A DNA stretch of 64,000 bases, taken from assembly GCA_030549775.1 (NCBI GenBank), contig CM060174.1, forward strand, positions 49,677,707 to 49,741,706, written 5' to 3'. The notes under the pieces were generated by a model. The model ran no database searches, was not told where the DNA came from, and saw nothing but the letters and a program-made list of their open reading frames with translations. The translations under genes were made by a program, and so were the position numbers. The stretch is from Tamarix chinensis. Its lineage: Eukaryota; Streptophyta; Magnoliopsida; Caryophyllales; Tamaricaceae. Shown in pieces: positions 36,771 to 50,200 of this stretch (position 1 is the first letter of the stretch; each line of letters starts with the position of its first letter).

Positions 36771-37698
36771 AAATAAATATCAAAAGAGTAGTAAGCAGAA
36801 CAAGAAGGAAAGATAACCAAAAATTCTATAAATTATAATAAACATGGTCATAGAATGGAGGCAAAGAAAGGTGGAAAAGTGGAAAATAATAAATTTATCA
36901 TTTAATTTTGGTTATGTTTTCAAGGGATAACCATTGTTGGTTACCCTCACATCAGAGGTTCCCTAGGTTGTAGCAAGGGGATAGATGTGTTTGATATGTT
37001 TTTAACCTTTCTTGTTATTATTGCCCTCATGTAACCATTTTTTTTTGTTGGTCGTTAGAATATATCCTACTTGTGACTAGTATATCATGGTAGATTTGGT
37101 TGTTTGGTTTTGGAAAGAAACAAAGAAGTTAGAAATGGGAATTTATTGTGATGTACCTTTCTCCCGGATTTTGTATTCTTAGTTAGTTCTACTACCCTAG
37201 GAGTATTCTTTTGGCTCAAGGTGTAGTAGATTATGTGATAAAAATGTATATATGCATTTGGATGTAATTGTGTATACAAAAGCTTATTTTTTTAATTTAT
37301 TTTGGGGATCTAATTGGAAACCTTTCCTAGTATTTTTGATCTAGGACGGAGTATCAAGGCCATATTAGATGGGTATAACCTCATTTGGTGTTTGAATAAG
37401 GAGGATCCACTACATTTTTTAGTTTTAGTTAAAGTGAGTTTCACTTACGAGAGATACCTTGTGAAGTTTTATTTATTAAAATTTATACATTTATGTATTT
37501 TTACCTTTTGATACAACAAAAAAAAATAAAGCCAAGCTAACCTATCAAATTACATTACTATTTGCATTTCATGCTTGCCATATTCTTCTTCCAATAGCTA
37601 AATGAAGTTTTGGAGATATACACTTCATTAATATATATCTATTTTTGTCATGGTTGTGGGTGCCTAGCCTATCTAATTGGTAATTTGGCAGTAGTGGT
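36771..37698. other. Unassigned spacer between Athila LTR and B LTR
   Basis: About 930 bases without recognised coding similarity or clear repeat structure. The open frames here are short and have no known motif. Confidence 0.45.
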
Positions 37699-38575
37699 TG
37701 TAAAATACCCCAAAATCCTAATTTAGAAAATTATGGCAAAATAAGTATTTATTAGAAAAATTAATTAAATAAATTATTTTATTAAAATAAGAGGAATTAA
37801 TTAAAGTAAAATCAAGAGGAAAATAATAAATAATTTAATTGGAAAAAATAATGGTGATTTGCTAATTAAAATGGAATTAAGGAAAAATCTTTCAAAAATC
37901 CTAAGTTAACCTAAAAAGAGAATTTAATCATTAATTTATTAAAATATTATTATTTTAAATATCCTAAAATACCAAAATGTTCTAAATATCCCAAACCATC
38001 TATTTTCCTTTTTCCTTTTTTCTTTTTTTCCCTTCTTTTCCTTTTTTTCTTTCCCTCCTCTCCTTTCTCCTTTACTTTTTTTTCCTTCCTCCCCAATGTG
38101 AGCCAGCTCTCCCCTTGCGGTCTAGACTTCTTCCTCCCCTGTGTAGCCTAAGGCCCCCCGTCTCTGCTTCTTTTCCCCTGCCAACTGCCTGGTCCGGCCC
38201 CCTTCTTTTTCTTTCTTTCTTTTCCCCTATACCAGTCGATCTGCCCCCTTTCTTCTTCCTTTCTCCCCCGACCTTCTTTCTTCCCTAACCCCTCAACTTC
38301 TACTCTTCCCTGTGCAAGCATGTGGCCTCTACAACACCGCACGCCAGCCTGCCACCTCCCCTCTCTTCCCCGTCAATCCCTCTCCCTTCTCCACCCAATC
38401 ACACACACTATCTCTCCTCATGCATGCCCCTCTCTCCCATCCTTTCTCCTTCCCTAAGCTGGTAGACCTACAACTTTTTAGGCCTACACTGGCCGTATGT
38501 CACCAGACGGCGACCTGCCACCCATGTCATCATCTTCCCCTTTTCCCCCTCCTTCATTTTCCCCCTTCAATGGTC

Positions 38576-38583
38576 TATAAATA
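38576..38583 (+). promoter_or_regulatory. TATA box of B LTR
   Basis: TATAAATA, 877 bases from the LTR start and followed by a C/T-rich leader with CTTCAACTTCCCC. The antisense copy has the matching box at 4248. Confidence 0.55.
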
Positions 38584-39245
38584 CCCTTCAACTTCCCCTC
38601 ATTTGATATTTTTTCCCTGCCCAAAAATTTTCTCTCTTTGTGCGCCATCGCCTATTCAGCCATCAACCCCATCGTTGCCATCGAGCTCTGCCACACAAAC
38701 CACCTCCTAAAATACTCCCTACACCACCCTCCTCCGAACTACACCGCTCGCCACCATTGATCCTCCCTGCATGAGATGCCTTGGTCGTGCAAAGTTGGTT
38801 ATTCGACCAACCTCATCTCAACCACCACTGCTCTTCGTGCCGCCGTCCGTCGCCATTCCTACTACAACCACCTCTCCCTCTAACCCTCCCCAAAACCACC
38901 AGTAGAACCTCCTCTACTTCCCCCTACCTTCCTTTTTCCTTTCCTCCCTCTCCTTCTCCCTTCCTCCCTCTCCCCCACCTTCGGCCACCACACCACCGTC
39001 TCCTACGCCGCCCCTTTGGTTGTGTCACCACCACCATTCCAACCCTCTCAACCTAGGGCATCCTCCACCACCTCAATCACCCTCTCATTCCCCCTCTCCT
39101 ATCCTAAACAACCAAATTTCCACCCCCTCTTCTCCCTCCACCACCATCATCGCTGCAGTTGGTGCCGCTTGGTTACCACCAACCCTAAGTGGTACCCCAA
39201 CCCTTAAAACCCTATTTATACTAATATTATCTCTTTTAATTATAT

Positions 39246-39248
39246 TCA

Positions 39249-39298
<50 letters not shown>

Positions 39299-39300
39299 TA
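39246..39300. repeat. (ATT)n microsatellite in B LTR
   Basis: About 17 ATT units, with looser ATT-rich sequence continuing to about 39780. It lies at the same LTR position as the other trinucleotide tracts. Confidence 0.97.
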
Positions 39301-40221
39301 TGTTATCATTATTATTACTCTTATCATTATAATTAAATACAACTTCGCAATATTAATATTATTATTATAAAAGGGTTGAAACCTTATTTTATTTCTTATT
39401 ATGCTTATCATTATTTTTATTATCATAAATTTCATTTTTTTATCATTACTATTATTATTATTATTAAGGCTAACTTTTTTCATATTATTACTATTATTAT
39501 TATTGTAAATATTTGAACCCTTAATTTATCATTATTTTGATTATTATTATTATTAGTATTATCCTAAATAATATTATCATTATTGCTATTATTACTATTA
39601 TTTTTTTTATTACTATCACTATTATTAACCTTGACCTTATTATCACTAAGGTTGCTATTATTATTAATGTTATGACCCCTTTCAAGTATTATTCTTACGA
39701 TTAGAACTATTGTTATTACTATTATTATTATTGTTGTTGTTGTTGTTTTTGCTACAACTATTATTATTATTACTATTATTGGTAATATTAAAGCTATTAT
39801 CCTTCATAATATAAATATGGCTATAAATACCTTAACATGAACCTACATATCACCGAAGATCTATTTTGACTAGTAATAACATAGTTAGCTACCTTAAGAA
39901 TAAAAACCATATTTTTATTTGTAAAGCTACTATTAATAATAGTAACCCTAATATTAGGGTTTGGTAGGAGGTAAGTTAACCCTTAGTTTTCCCCTCTTAT
40001 AGGTGAATCCGTTCAAAATCCTAATGAAGCGTAAGAGCATACTCCAAGAATGATGTCGTATTAGGTAAGGATGTAGATAAAGCCCTCTATGTGTGTGTTA
40101 TGTGTCTTATATGCCAGGTGCTATGTTATGTTGTGTATCTTATGATTACTATAATTGTTTTACATGTAGCACAGCTTGGAGTTGAGGTATGCTTATATGG
40201 TTTCCTTATGGCATGTGTATA

Positions 40222-40222
<1 letters not shown>

Positions 40223-40255
<33 letters not shown>
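40223..40255. repeat. (TG)n microsatellite in B LTR
   Basis: About 16 TG units. The homologous place in the LTR at 63060 has only GTTGTGTGTAC, so the tract expanded in this copy. Confidence 0.97.
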
Positions 40256-40256
<1 letters not shown>

Positions 40257-41150
40257 GTACTTATGATGGTGTATAATGTGACCTTCTAGGACAAGAATAC
40301 TAGGATGTTTAATATATTGATATGTGGTGAAAGGATGAAAAGGGAAAAATGGGGAAGTGAGTTGACAAAAAGGATATGGATTGACCTAATTATCTCATGA
40401 ATCATGAGGAGACAACAAAAAGAGGAATTATGAATAAAATAAAAGAGTGGGGTAAACTTTGCATGGGAATTTTTAGGGTTTGCAGGGAAATTTTTAGTGT
40501 TTTCATGGAACCTTCTAGGGTTTGCATGAAGTGGATGGAGTCTGCATAGGGATAATCTTTACATGTGAAAAGTTATCTTGGGGTGTAAGTAAGATAAGGG
40601 AAGAGTTATTGGGGTAATTGGAGACCTTGGGTGAAAAATAGTACGTAGGTTTGTATAAGGGTGCATAGGAAACCTAGCTAGGGTTTGGGAGGAAAACCAT
40701 AATTTGAGGCAGTTGTGTAAGTAAAAATAATTGAGTGTGAGTGGAATATGGGACAAGAGTGGAAGAATATCATGTGTAAGTTGAGTATGCGTGTCATGGG
40801 AAAGTAAGGATGGCAGGTAAAAAATGTAGGGGTGACATATAGGAAAGAAAGGTGCAAGGATTTGGAATTGCCAACTAGGGTTTCATGGCCACATGTGTAT
40901 TTGGGGAGTAAAGTGAAATGATAGGGGGTTGAACCTAAGTGAGGTAATGTTTGGGGTGGTAAAGCAGCCTTATTTGTGTGAGGTAGAGAAGGATGGGTAG
41001 CATACGCCCAAATTAGGAATTTAGGAGAAACCTTAGGAGAAGATAGTGAGCAGAATTGGATGGTGTAAGCTATTGGGCCTCGACCCACACACTTAGGAGT
41101 TGGGCCTCCAATGTGAGTAAGTGGAAGAAGGAAAGGATATTAGGGTATGC

Positions 41151-44100
41151 TATGAGGATCTTAGAAATTTTTATTAGTAGCTAGAGGTTAGAGAATATCA
41201 AGAGGAAAATTTAGAGAAGAGAGAAAAAGTTAGATGGTCATATTATGATTTTAGATCCCCAAAAGTGAATACAAAATTGTATGCGTATATATATATAGGG
41301 GTAGAAGGAAGGAGAAGGAAGAGGGAAAAAATCATGCAATCAAGGATAACTAAGTATCTTTATCTTGCATAGGGGATTGACTTGGCATGGAAATGGTAGG
41401 GGCTATTATTTTGGGACCGATCTAAGATTGAGATGAATGTGCTTGGAAGTTTTTGGGCTATCTATCATCCTTTGGGCCAGCACCCCAAGGCACAATAATA
41501 CTTATTTCGAAAAGATCTATATCATAAATCCCTTTAAATTTTCATCCACCACATCAACCACTCCCTAGGGGTAGACAAGCTAAGAGTTAATTGTGTTGCT
41601 AATAATTAAGAACATTAGCTACTTCTATGGTGTAAACAAACTAGGCTTAAGCTACATTGCCAATGACCAAAATTATATGTTTAAACATGCTAACCCAAAA
41701 GATACCAATATAAAAAAAATTACATCATGAAAGATCGACAGACAAGCTGACTCATCAATATGTGAGTTAGATTACATATAAAAATAAAGGTAAATAAAGT
41801 TATTCATAAAATATTATCAGACAGGTACAAATAAATGAACACATAAGATGAGCACTTTTATGAATAATGTTACATAGAAAATACTATCTAGCACCATTTA
41901 TATGTGGTTTCATGTAATGGTAGAGTAACTTATTTATGTAAATTCTTTCGGCATATCCTTCTAAGGGGAAAAAACTACACCAATATCATGTATTTTCATA
42001 AAATTCAAATTTTACATTTTGATAAAATAAATAAATAAAAAAAATGGTACCAAAATGAGGCTTGTTGCGTAAGCCTCACTTTCCTTAATCCCACTTATTT
42101 AGAATAGAGGAATAGCCTTTATATAATGGGCACACAATCCCCACTACAATTGTTATAAAAAGAATAATTTTTTATTTCATTAAAGTTCATATGTTCTGAC
42201 ACCACTATATTACATAAGAAAAGGCGAGAATCAAAGCTTTAATTTAACATTCTTCCCTCTCAAAAAGTGAGGTACTAAGAGGATTATATAAGTAATGAAC
42301 ACACATATCCTAGAAAATTCTTCATTTACCCAATAAAAAAATGAGGAAATTTTGATCATTCCATAACATTATCTATATACCCCATTCATTAAATCTCATT
42401 TATTGCTCTACATTTACTTCCCCTTATCTTCTTTTAACTTTTGAGCTCTATATCTTCAAACTAGAAACATTCAAATATCCATTTTTATTTTTTTGTTAGG
42501 GAAACAACCTCACCATTATTACCTTTATCCATAGATATTTGCACAACTTCTATTGTCACTATAACTAGAGGAATTCAACAGAATAAGATTCTTGATGGTA
42601 ATCAAACTTATAGAGTTTGCATCACAGCACACCAACCACTAGTTTTTTTGAAGGTACTGGTAAATCCTCTACTCTTCTAAATGATCTATTTCTCAAACAT
42701 CTTAATAACACTTTTAATTCCTCTATTTCTTAGTCTTCAAATACATCCATCATACCCTCAATTTTTACTTCCCCTTTTTCATCTTTGATGGACTAGCCAG
42801 TTATAAAACAATTAGTTCCTTCACTCCTTTATAATCTTCCCCTATAATCAATATGTTTGAACATTTATCATTTTGTTTGAATGCTCTTTGCGTAAGTAAC
42901 ATTACCAAAGCTTAACTTGAGAATTTTCACATCAAATACTATATTCCTTCTTCTCTTACTTCGATTCAGCTAACCCCCTTAGATAGAGCTAATAACCTTT
43001 TCGGTAATTGCATAACTTTATATACCATTATACTTTACACTAGCATCCATTTCCCCTTAAACCCATTCATAAGAGACTTTCTACACACCTATCTATTAAG
43101 AACCGCACAATATGTTCCCAACACTTGAAGAATGGTGATGGGTTTTCTGTATGGTTGTCATTTGCAAGAATTCAGACCAACAATGGATTTATTCAAGCAC
43201 TTCTTTAAATTTTTTATCCATGCACCAACCCTAGGCTTCTACTCCATTTAGACTAGAGGGAAGAATGAATTCATTAGAGCCTCAAACCTCTATAAAAAAA
43301 TTTGAAGTCCTAATATTTCTTTATCTTAGAAGATTTTGAGTGGAATCTGTCCAACTGGGGTCAACATAGCCCTAACGTCAGAGATTACCCACTGTTCTCT
43401 CTATAGTTAAAATCATGAATAGACAAGTTTAACTAATTTGTTTAGGATGGAAACTCTATAAATAACAAAAAATTCATGAACGATCCTATCATCCTCAAGA
43501 AGAAATGGTTAATTTATAATATCATAACAAACTTGTTGCCCTTTCATTGTTTCTTTTCATTCATTAACTTAACAAGTCCATCAGCTTATAGAATTATCTT
43601 ATTTTTCCCTATAGAGTGCAATGCATGGAAATCTTGACATCTTGTCCCCTTCAACCTATCCAAGGGAATAAAAAAGCCCATCATTCATCCTCTAAGTAGA
43701 ACGTCTATTAATGGGTGACCAAATGAAAGGTATATATTCCATTGATATATAACTACTATGTTTATATGTAATCATGTTCTAAGAGTTCTCTTAACTTATT
43801 ATATGATCAGGAAACTAAAAAAATTACTAAGCTTGGTCATGAAAAACCAAAGACGAAGATAAAGTTCAATAAGATCAGAAATACTTGCTACTTTGTTAAC
43901 ATCTATTATTATTAACATATTCTCAAATGTGTGGGCTATCTTCACCAAACATGTTTTATTTCTACCACATATATCCTCAGCTTGTATAAGTACTTAATAT
44001 TCATAATTTATCTACCCTTTTTAGGAGGTAGTTCTACCTAAGACAATTTTTAAAGTGTTTCCATCTAAAAAAATTCCAAAATCTCTATTTAGTCAACCCA

Positions 44101-44323
44101 TGCCTTTATCTACACTAATTTCTATTAGTGCCAAGTTGTTGGAACCAAAAGTGAAAGGTAGTCATCTTAAGCCTCAACTAAATTTGATATAAAGAAAAGG
44201 ATAGGTATTAATGGATCCTTACTTAAAGGAACCCTAACTTCCTTCATTGTCATGTTTTGAAGAGTCTTATGTCTCCATGGAGACTATCATACTTTTGGAT
44301 GAAGTAGAAAGCAAAGAGGAAAA
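41151..44323. other. Unassigned region between B LTRs
   Basis: About 3.2 kb with no protein similarity that I recognise. A TATATATATATA run at about 41287 is followed by a purine-rich stretch and could belong to another LTR. The minus strand of 42500-43500 has a codon-like texture without long open frames, suggesting an old coding remnant of unknown family. The last bases before 44324 are purine-rich (GAAGTAGAAAGCAAAGAGG). Confidence 0.4.
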
Positions 44324-45029
44324 GGTAACACCCCCAAATTTACTACTGAAAAATTTCGTTTAATTAAAAGGGTTTAGCGGAAGCAAAAAGATATAACTGT
44401 AAACTCGGGGGCATTACCGCCACACTTAGTACTAGATCGGTTCACTCCTACCGTTCCAGTACTAAGTGCTAAGGCTAAATAAAGTTAACATTAAACATGA
44501 GTCATTAATAAAAACACAAGTCATACAGAAATCAGAGTGCGATTTAGGATTACAAACCAAAGAGTACGTGACTAGAGTTTTAAAACATAAAGCATAATAC
44601 AAAAACACAACTAAAATATGATAATACAAGGTCTAGTAAAAGAAACAGAGTCCAGCCGAGTCGCTCTCGATCCCCAAGTCAGGTTTAGGCTCAACGCTCA
44701 GCCCCATCCGATGCCTTGTAAGTGTAGTGGGCATCGAAGACGTCATCCCCTACCTGCACAAGCTCGGACGAGTCTTCTGCTCATGGAAATGAGTAGCACC
44801 CATGAAACGGGTGATCAGTATGCTACATACTGAGTAAGGTAACAGATGCACTAAGGCCAACATATACAGAGATACATGACATAGCAGACATGGCATAATT
44901 ATGTAGATAGCATGCAATAACACAGATAAACAATACCGGTTATGAACCAGATAACTTTTTCATTAGATCTCTGATAATTATAATCGATTCACATCATAGT
45001 CTTTATCAACCCATATGAGTGCAGGAACC

Positions 45030-45344
45030 CCACTATTATAGCCGGTGGAACGATCACGAGGGCCATGCCCTGCCACTATTTTAGCCGATGGACCGGTCAC
45101 GAGGGTAACATACCCTGCCACTATTATTTGCCAGTGGACCGGTCTGACCCCGACTCACAAGGTTTTCCACTGTAAATATTCATATATTTCCCATGTCTTA
45201 TCACTATTATGATTAGTTTGTTGAGTATAGAATCCCCCACTATTATAGCCAGTGGAACGATCACGAGGGCCATACCCTGCCACTATTTTAGCCGGTAGAC
45301 TGGTCACGAGGGTAACATACCCTGCCACTATTATTTGCCAATGG
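45030..45344 (-). repeat. Double block of CCAC/GTGG hairpin units in B LTR
   Basis: Units such as CCACTATTATAGCCGGTGG lie at 45030, 45073 and 45118, and at 45237, 45280 and 45325. The blocks are offset by 207 with 43-45 base unit spacing, and GATCACGAGGGCCATRCCCTG lies between units in both blocks. Degenerate CACTGTAAAT boxes lie beside each block (about 45168 and 45370). Confidence 0.88.
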
Positions 45345-46958
45345 ACCGGTCTAGGTCTGGCTCAACATCTTTCTCTGTAAATGATTAGTGTCTTAACATA
45401 TCTTATTCAAAAGATTTTCACCCTTAACATGCATGGCTAGCTATACCCGCACTTATCCTCCCAGGAGGGCCTGCCCCATATCTTAAGACTTCTGCACCTC
45501 CTAACTTGCCTCGACATCCTTCCCATAACCCACTTTCTCACACCGGGAACCCAAATTCTAAGTGTGTGGGTCAGGGCCCACCACCTTATACCCCAAGGTC
45601 TACTCGCCACCTTACCCTAGGGTTTTCACCAGAAACCCTAATTTGGGCCTATGTGGCCCTTCCTTTCGTGCCTCCCACAACCCACACTACCATAACACCT
45701 CCCTCAGACTCAACTCTCCCCTCATACCTCGCTCCTCCTCATTTATTTTTATTATTTTCTTTTTCTTTTTCTACCTTCTCAAATTAGGGTTTCCTCCCCA
45801 AAATTTGGTCAATCACTAGGTACTCTTATATTATTCTATGTACTATTTTTCACCTCAAACCTCCAGACTCCCAAACAGACCTTTCATTACCTTCCCCACG
45901 TCCCAAAGTAACTTCCATACGTAAGGTTCGCCCCCATATGGAGCTTAACCTCCCCATGCAAACCCCTTGATCTCTACCATGCCAAACCCTATTACTTCCA
46001 TGCAAACCCTAGTTCCTCCCATGTAACCTTAGCTTTTCCCACTCTTCTATTTTATTTAAATCCCCTTTTTCTCGTCCAATCATGGATCACAGATTACCTA
46101 CATCATCCTTACCTACGTTAGCCAACTTACTTCCCCTGGGTTATCTTAATTTCTCATTTTTTCTCTTTCATACCCCCATTTCACAACACCTCATCAAATA
46201 ACCTAGCATGCATGTCCTAAGGGTCACATCCCATCACATCATATTTGTATCATATCCATATTAGCACATACCAAACAAGAGCACGAGAACATACCTCGAT
46301 TCCAAGCTTCGCTACTCAATAAAATTAGATAACATATAGAACACAACATATAAATCATACAAGGCATCCAAGGCAAGTAAAACATGTAACACACAAGCGG
46401 GCTTAGTTACATCCTTACCTAAAGCAACGCCGGGCTTGGAGCAAGCTCCTACAACTCCTTAGGGTTTTGGTTTGATTCACCTATAAAAGGAAAAATACTA
46501 AGGATTAGTTTCCCTCCTACCAAAAGTACCATTACTCCTTATTTTAGTCTAAGATTAGGATTGTTATTATTAAAGGGAGTATTATACGTGAAAACTAGGG
46601 TTTTTATCTTCAAGTTAGCCCACTAGATATTACTAGCCAAAATATGCTTATTTTAAATATTTAATGCCATACTTAGAGTATTAAACCTAATAGCTTTATT
46701 CTTATAATAATAGTACTAATACTAGTTATAGCAAAATAATGACAATAATAATAATAGTAGTAATGCTAATGCTTATAGTGATAGAAACCCTAGCATTTTT
46801 AAGGCTAAGTATAATAATAGTATTAGAGTTAAAATAATAATATAATAATTACAATACCAACAAAGTACAAATATTCCTAAAGATAATAATGATAAAAGTT
46901 GTATTTTGAATAATAATAATATAAGGGTTCAAATACTTTTGTCACAATAATAGAAATA

Positions 46959-46959
46959 A

Positions 46960-47024
<65 letters not shown>

Positions 47025-47069
47025 TGATGATGATGATGATGATGATAATAATAATAATAGTAATAGTAA
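46959..47069. repeat. Compound (AAT)n(GAT)n(AAT)n microsatellite
   Basis: About 22 AAT, about 8 GAT and 5 AAT units. It mirrors the GAT-AAT-GAT tract of the C LTR at 23298. Confidence 0.97.
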
Positions 47070-47219
47070 TAGTAGTAACTAATAATGTTAGTGACAAAGG
47101 CATTAGGAATAATATTAGTAATATTCAAATATTAAATGGTAAAAATACTAAGGTTGAGTATTCTTCTTCTTTAAAAATTTAAAATGATAATATGCCAACT
47201 TTGGTTTAAATAACATTAA

Positions 47220-47230
47220 CAATAATAATA

Positions 47231-47261
<31 letters not shown>

Positions 47262-47302
47262 TAGAGATAACTATATTAATACTAAAGTTGTTAATAATAA
47301 TA

Positions 47303-47357
<55 letters not shown>

Positions 47358-47580
47358 GGATAACCATTTTAATGCTAAAGTTGTAGCTTTTTTAGATAAC
47401 ATACCCTAGTTATAAGTATTTTCTGAAATAAGGTTAGGAAATAAGGGTGATACATAATAATATTAATAATGGTAATAATAATAATAATATTAACAATGAT
47501 AATACAAACTAATAATAATAAGAAGAATAATAATAATAATAATAACAATAATAATAATAGTAATATTAACGATAATACCA
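47220..47580. repeat. Secondary AAT-rich zone
   Basis: Several AAT runs (47219-47265, 47318-47356 with about 13 units, 47516-47560) are separated by short stretches with TTAATGCTAAAGTTG-type words repeated at 47277 and 47370. The zone corresponds to the ATT-rich part at 39300-39780 of the plus-strand copy. Confidence 0.9.
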
Positions 47581-48251
47581 TTAATATTAAATAAAATTAT
47601 TAACACTTATAGAAAATAGTTTAGGGGCTGGGGAAGTTAGAGCACCACTTTAGGTTAGTGGTGGAACCAGCGGCGGCACGTGGCGACGACGCCGGCGGCG
47701 GTGGAGGAGGAAGAGAGAGGAAAAATGGATATGTAGGCTAAGAGAGAGGGAGTGGAGGGGTGTTTGAGGTGGAGGAAGGTGTAGCAGATGAAGAGGGTGG
47801 AATGAAGGTGGCGGTGTAGCTGGGAGTGGCGGCACACGGTGGTTGGTGCGGCGGCCGAAGGTGGTTGAAGATGGGGAAGGTAAAAGGAGAGGGATTCAGA
47901 GGGAGATGACGTTATAGGAAGGTAGGGGAAGGTTCCCTGGGTATTTTGGAGGGTGGAGGAGGTGCTGGTAGCGGCGGGAGTGGCGGCGGAAGTAGACGAA
48001 AAGGGCGGCGAGGGGTTGGAGTGGTTGTTCGGGTGGGCGAATTTGCACGGCCGAGGCGGCACGTGCAGGGTGAGGTAGGGGCTGATGGTGATTTGGTTTT
48101 GTAGAGGGAGGTGTGGGGAAGGTTTTTGTGCGTGGAGTTTGTGGCGAAGGTAGCCAATGGTGGCGGAATAGGTGTCTGTTTGGGCGGCGGCAAAAAAACG
48201 GGGTTCTTCAGCTGCGGGAAAAGGAGCTCAACCCAGGCTGCTAATGGGGGG

Positions 48252-48258
48252 TTTTATA
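48252..48258 (-). promoter_or_regulatory. TATA-like box of B LTR
   Basis: TATAAAA on the minus strand, about 900 bases into the LTR, which is the offset of the TATAAATA boxes in other B copies. Confidence 0.45.
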
Positions 48259-49154
48259 GGCTAATTGAAGGGGCAAATGACGAAGGGAAGAAGAAGACAA
48301 GTAGGGCAGGTGTGGCAGGACCACCGACCGGCGGTGACAAACGGTGCAGTTCTGCCATGGCAGGTTAGGTCAGGGAGGGGGAGAGAAAAAGGAAAGAGAT
48401 GGGCACGTGGGGAGAAGAGAGATGGGGCTTGTTGAAGTCGAAAAAAGGAAAGAAAATGACAGGGAGGGCAGGGGAGGACGGTCGGCGTTGGGCTGGTGGC
48501 TGCCGGTGAAGATCGGGGTTGTAGGTTACGTTGCAGGTGCGTTGCAGGTCGGGGAAGAAGAAGGCAAAGGAAAGAGTGAGGACTAATCGGTCCAGGGGAA
48601 AAGAAAGAGAAAAAAAAATAAAAGGATCGGTCGGCCTGAGCAAAGGAGGAGGGTAATGCGTGAGACGGGCCAGCGAGGGAAAGGTGCTCTAGGCCGACGG
48701 GCTAGCCCAGTCGGGGGAAATGGGGAGAGAAAGAAGAAAGGGAAAGGAGGGAGAGAAAAAAGGGAAAAAGGAAATGGAAAAGGGAAATTAGGGGGGAAAT
48801 AGATAAAATAATTTATGGGAAATACGTTGTAGTATTTTTGGGTAGATAAACGAATTTTAATAATTTTAATTAATATATTTTAATATATTAGTTTAAAGGT
48901 AAATTTTAGATAATATTGGTGTGAAACATTATTTAAATAAAATGAGTGTGATAAAATAGAAAATTATTTATTTTAATTTATTACACATTCACATCTAATT
49001 TTATATACTTAAAATTCACAAAATAATTAAATTAAATAAGTTTAAAAGGTAAAATCCTCAAAATAATTAAATTAAATAGGTTTAAAAGTTAAGTTATCCC
49101 AAATAAAAGTGATTTATTAAATTATAGACTTTTAAAATTTTTGGGGGATTACAG

Positions 49155-49886
49155 TGTCACACCCCATATTTTGCAAGAATTATAAAATGGAAAATTCTTC
49201 TGTTCAATGAAATTTGGATGATTTCTATCTTGATTTGGAAATATAGTTAGGGTTTGATGTAATAAGGAATTTCAAAAAGTTTGGAAAAATTAAATAAAAT
49301 GAGTTTTCTAGTGAACCAATTAACTTGTCTATTGTTTTAGCTAAGGTTTTGATTTGAAAAAATCGATTAATTAGTCTATAGAATAGTCAACTGATTTTAC
49401 CAAACCAATCAACTAGTTTGTATAACTGAGTGCTTTTTGAAGCTTAATTTTTGGAAATTTTCTTGCATCAAAATAGAACTTTGATAATCCAAATTCGAAC
49501 TATTTTTGAGTAATCATTAACCCTCTAAATCATTTATCCAGCTTTAATTTATGCCTAAAATAGATTCAATGGCTTATTTTTGACATAAGAGGATGGCCTA
49601 ACTCTTTGTCTTCTTATTCCTCACTCCTTTATATACCTCTAGGATGAATGCTTCGATTTCAAGCTATCACTGCATGGCTGGGAGATTTTATTCCCATGTC
49701 AATCTTCCATTTACCTTCTCATATTCCATGTTTTCTATATGAACTCAACCAACATTCTCTATAAAATTACCATTTAAGCTTTGAGATTGGAGTCAACATA
49801 CTCTAGATAAATTCACCTGTGTATCTCAAATTCAAATGGTGAAATAAGGGTAGATTTTTGATATATAGCATATCATCACTTATTCC
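49155..49886 (+). mobile_element. Family A LTR fragment, plus orientation
   Basis: It starts TGTCACACCCCATATTTTGC and has motif array 1 (49310-49440), then the pre-TATA region with ATGAATGCTTCGATTTCAAG. After 732 bases it runs into the start of the next A LTR at 49887, so this copy was interrupted or replaced there. Confidence 0.72.
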
Positions 49887-50029
49887 TATAATGCCCCATA
49901 TTTTTGTAAAATGTTGAATGAGTATTATGCCAATTATTAGACCTTTGATTTTGATTTAATGTTAAGATTTGGTTTGAGGTAAAGTTTGACTTAAAGTAAT
50001 ATTGAAAAATGGAATTTATTGAGTTTTTC

Positions 50030-50200
50030 AGGCAAACCAATAGACGAGTTCCATGAACAAATCGATTGGTTTGTCGTCTTAACAAAATAGATTTTCTTAA
50101 CTAAACTATTTGACTAGTTGGGTGACCTGATCTACTAGCTTGTAGAACGGTCAATTGGTAGGCCCAAACAGATCGACTGATTTATCGAAACCAGCATATT
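50030..50200 (+). repeat. Motif array 1 of A LTR
   Basis: Words such as AACCAATAGACGAGTTCC, AAATCGATTGGTTTGTCG, CAATTGGTAGGCCCAAACAG and ATCGACTGATTTATCG occur at 20-40 base intervals. Confidence 0.65.

Larger units (their letters stand above)
37699..41150 (+). mobile_element. Family B LTR, plus orientation, 3'-truncated
   Basis: It starts TGTAAAATACCCCAAAATCC, the reverse complement of the end of the 1036-5104 LTR. In order it has an AT-rich start, a C/T block (37990-39200), a TATA box (38576), an (ATT)n tract (39246), a second ATT-rich zone to 39780, TG repeats and then a G-rich stretch with GGGTTTG words and GGGCCTCGACCCACAC. It stops matching at about 41150, before the hairpin modules, so at least 1 kb of the 3' end is lost. 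No gag or pol is attached. Confidence 0.82.
44324..49153 (-). mobile_element. Family B LTR (4.83 kb), antisense
   Basis: It runs from GGTAACACCCCC (first T lost or changed) to GGGGGATTACA, with the full B architecture in antisense: double hairpin block (45030-45344), compound microsatellites (46959-47560), the pyrimidine-rich block read as G-rich (47640-48790), a TATA box (48252) and an AT-rich start. Flanking 5-mers (GAAAA and GTGTC) do not match, so it is not a simple solo insertion; it may be the product of recombination between elements. The right edge is one base from a plus-strand A LTR start, giving head-to-head LTR starts. Confidence 0.82.

Noticed and set aside
44300..44323. Polypurine tract and 3' LTR start at 44324
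   Set aside because: The purine run before GGTAACACCCCC is suggestive, but the TATA box shows that the B LTR here is in minus sense, so 44324 is its end, not its start.
46877..47128. Poly-Tyr/His frame
   Set aside because: Translation of the AAT/GAT microsatellite in a B LTR.
47655..48193. Overlapping minus-strand Pro/Thr-rich frames
   Set aside because: Several frames are open together in C-rich LTR DNA; this is composition, not coding.
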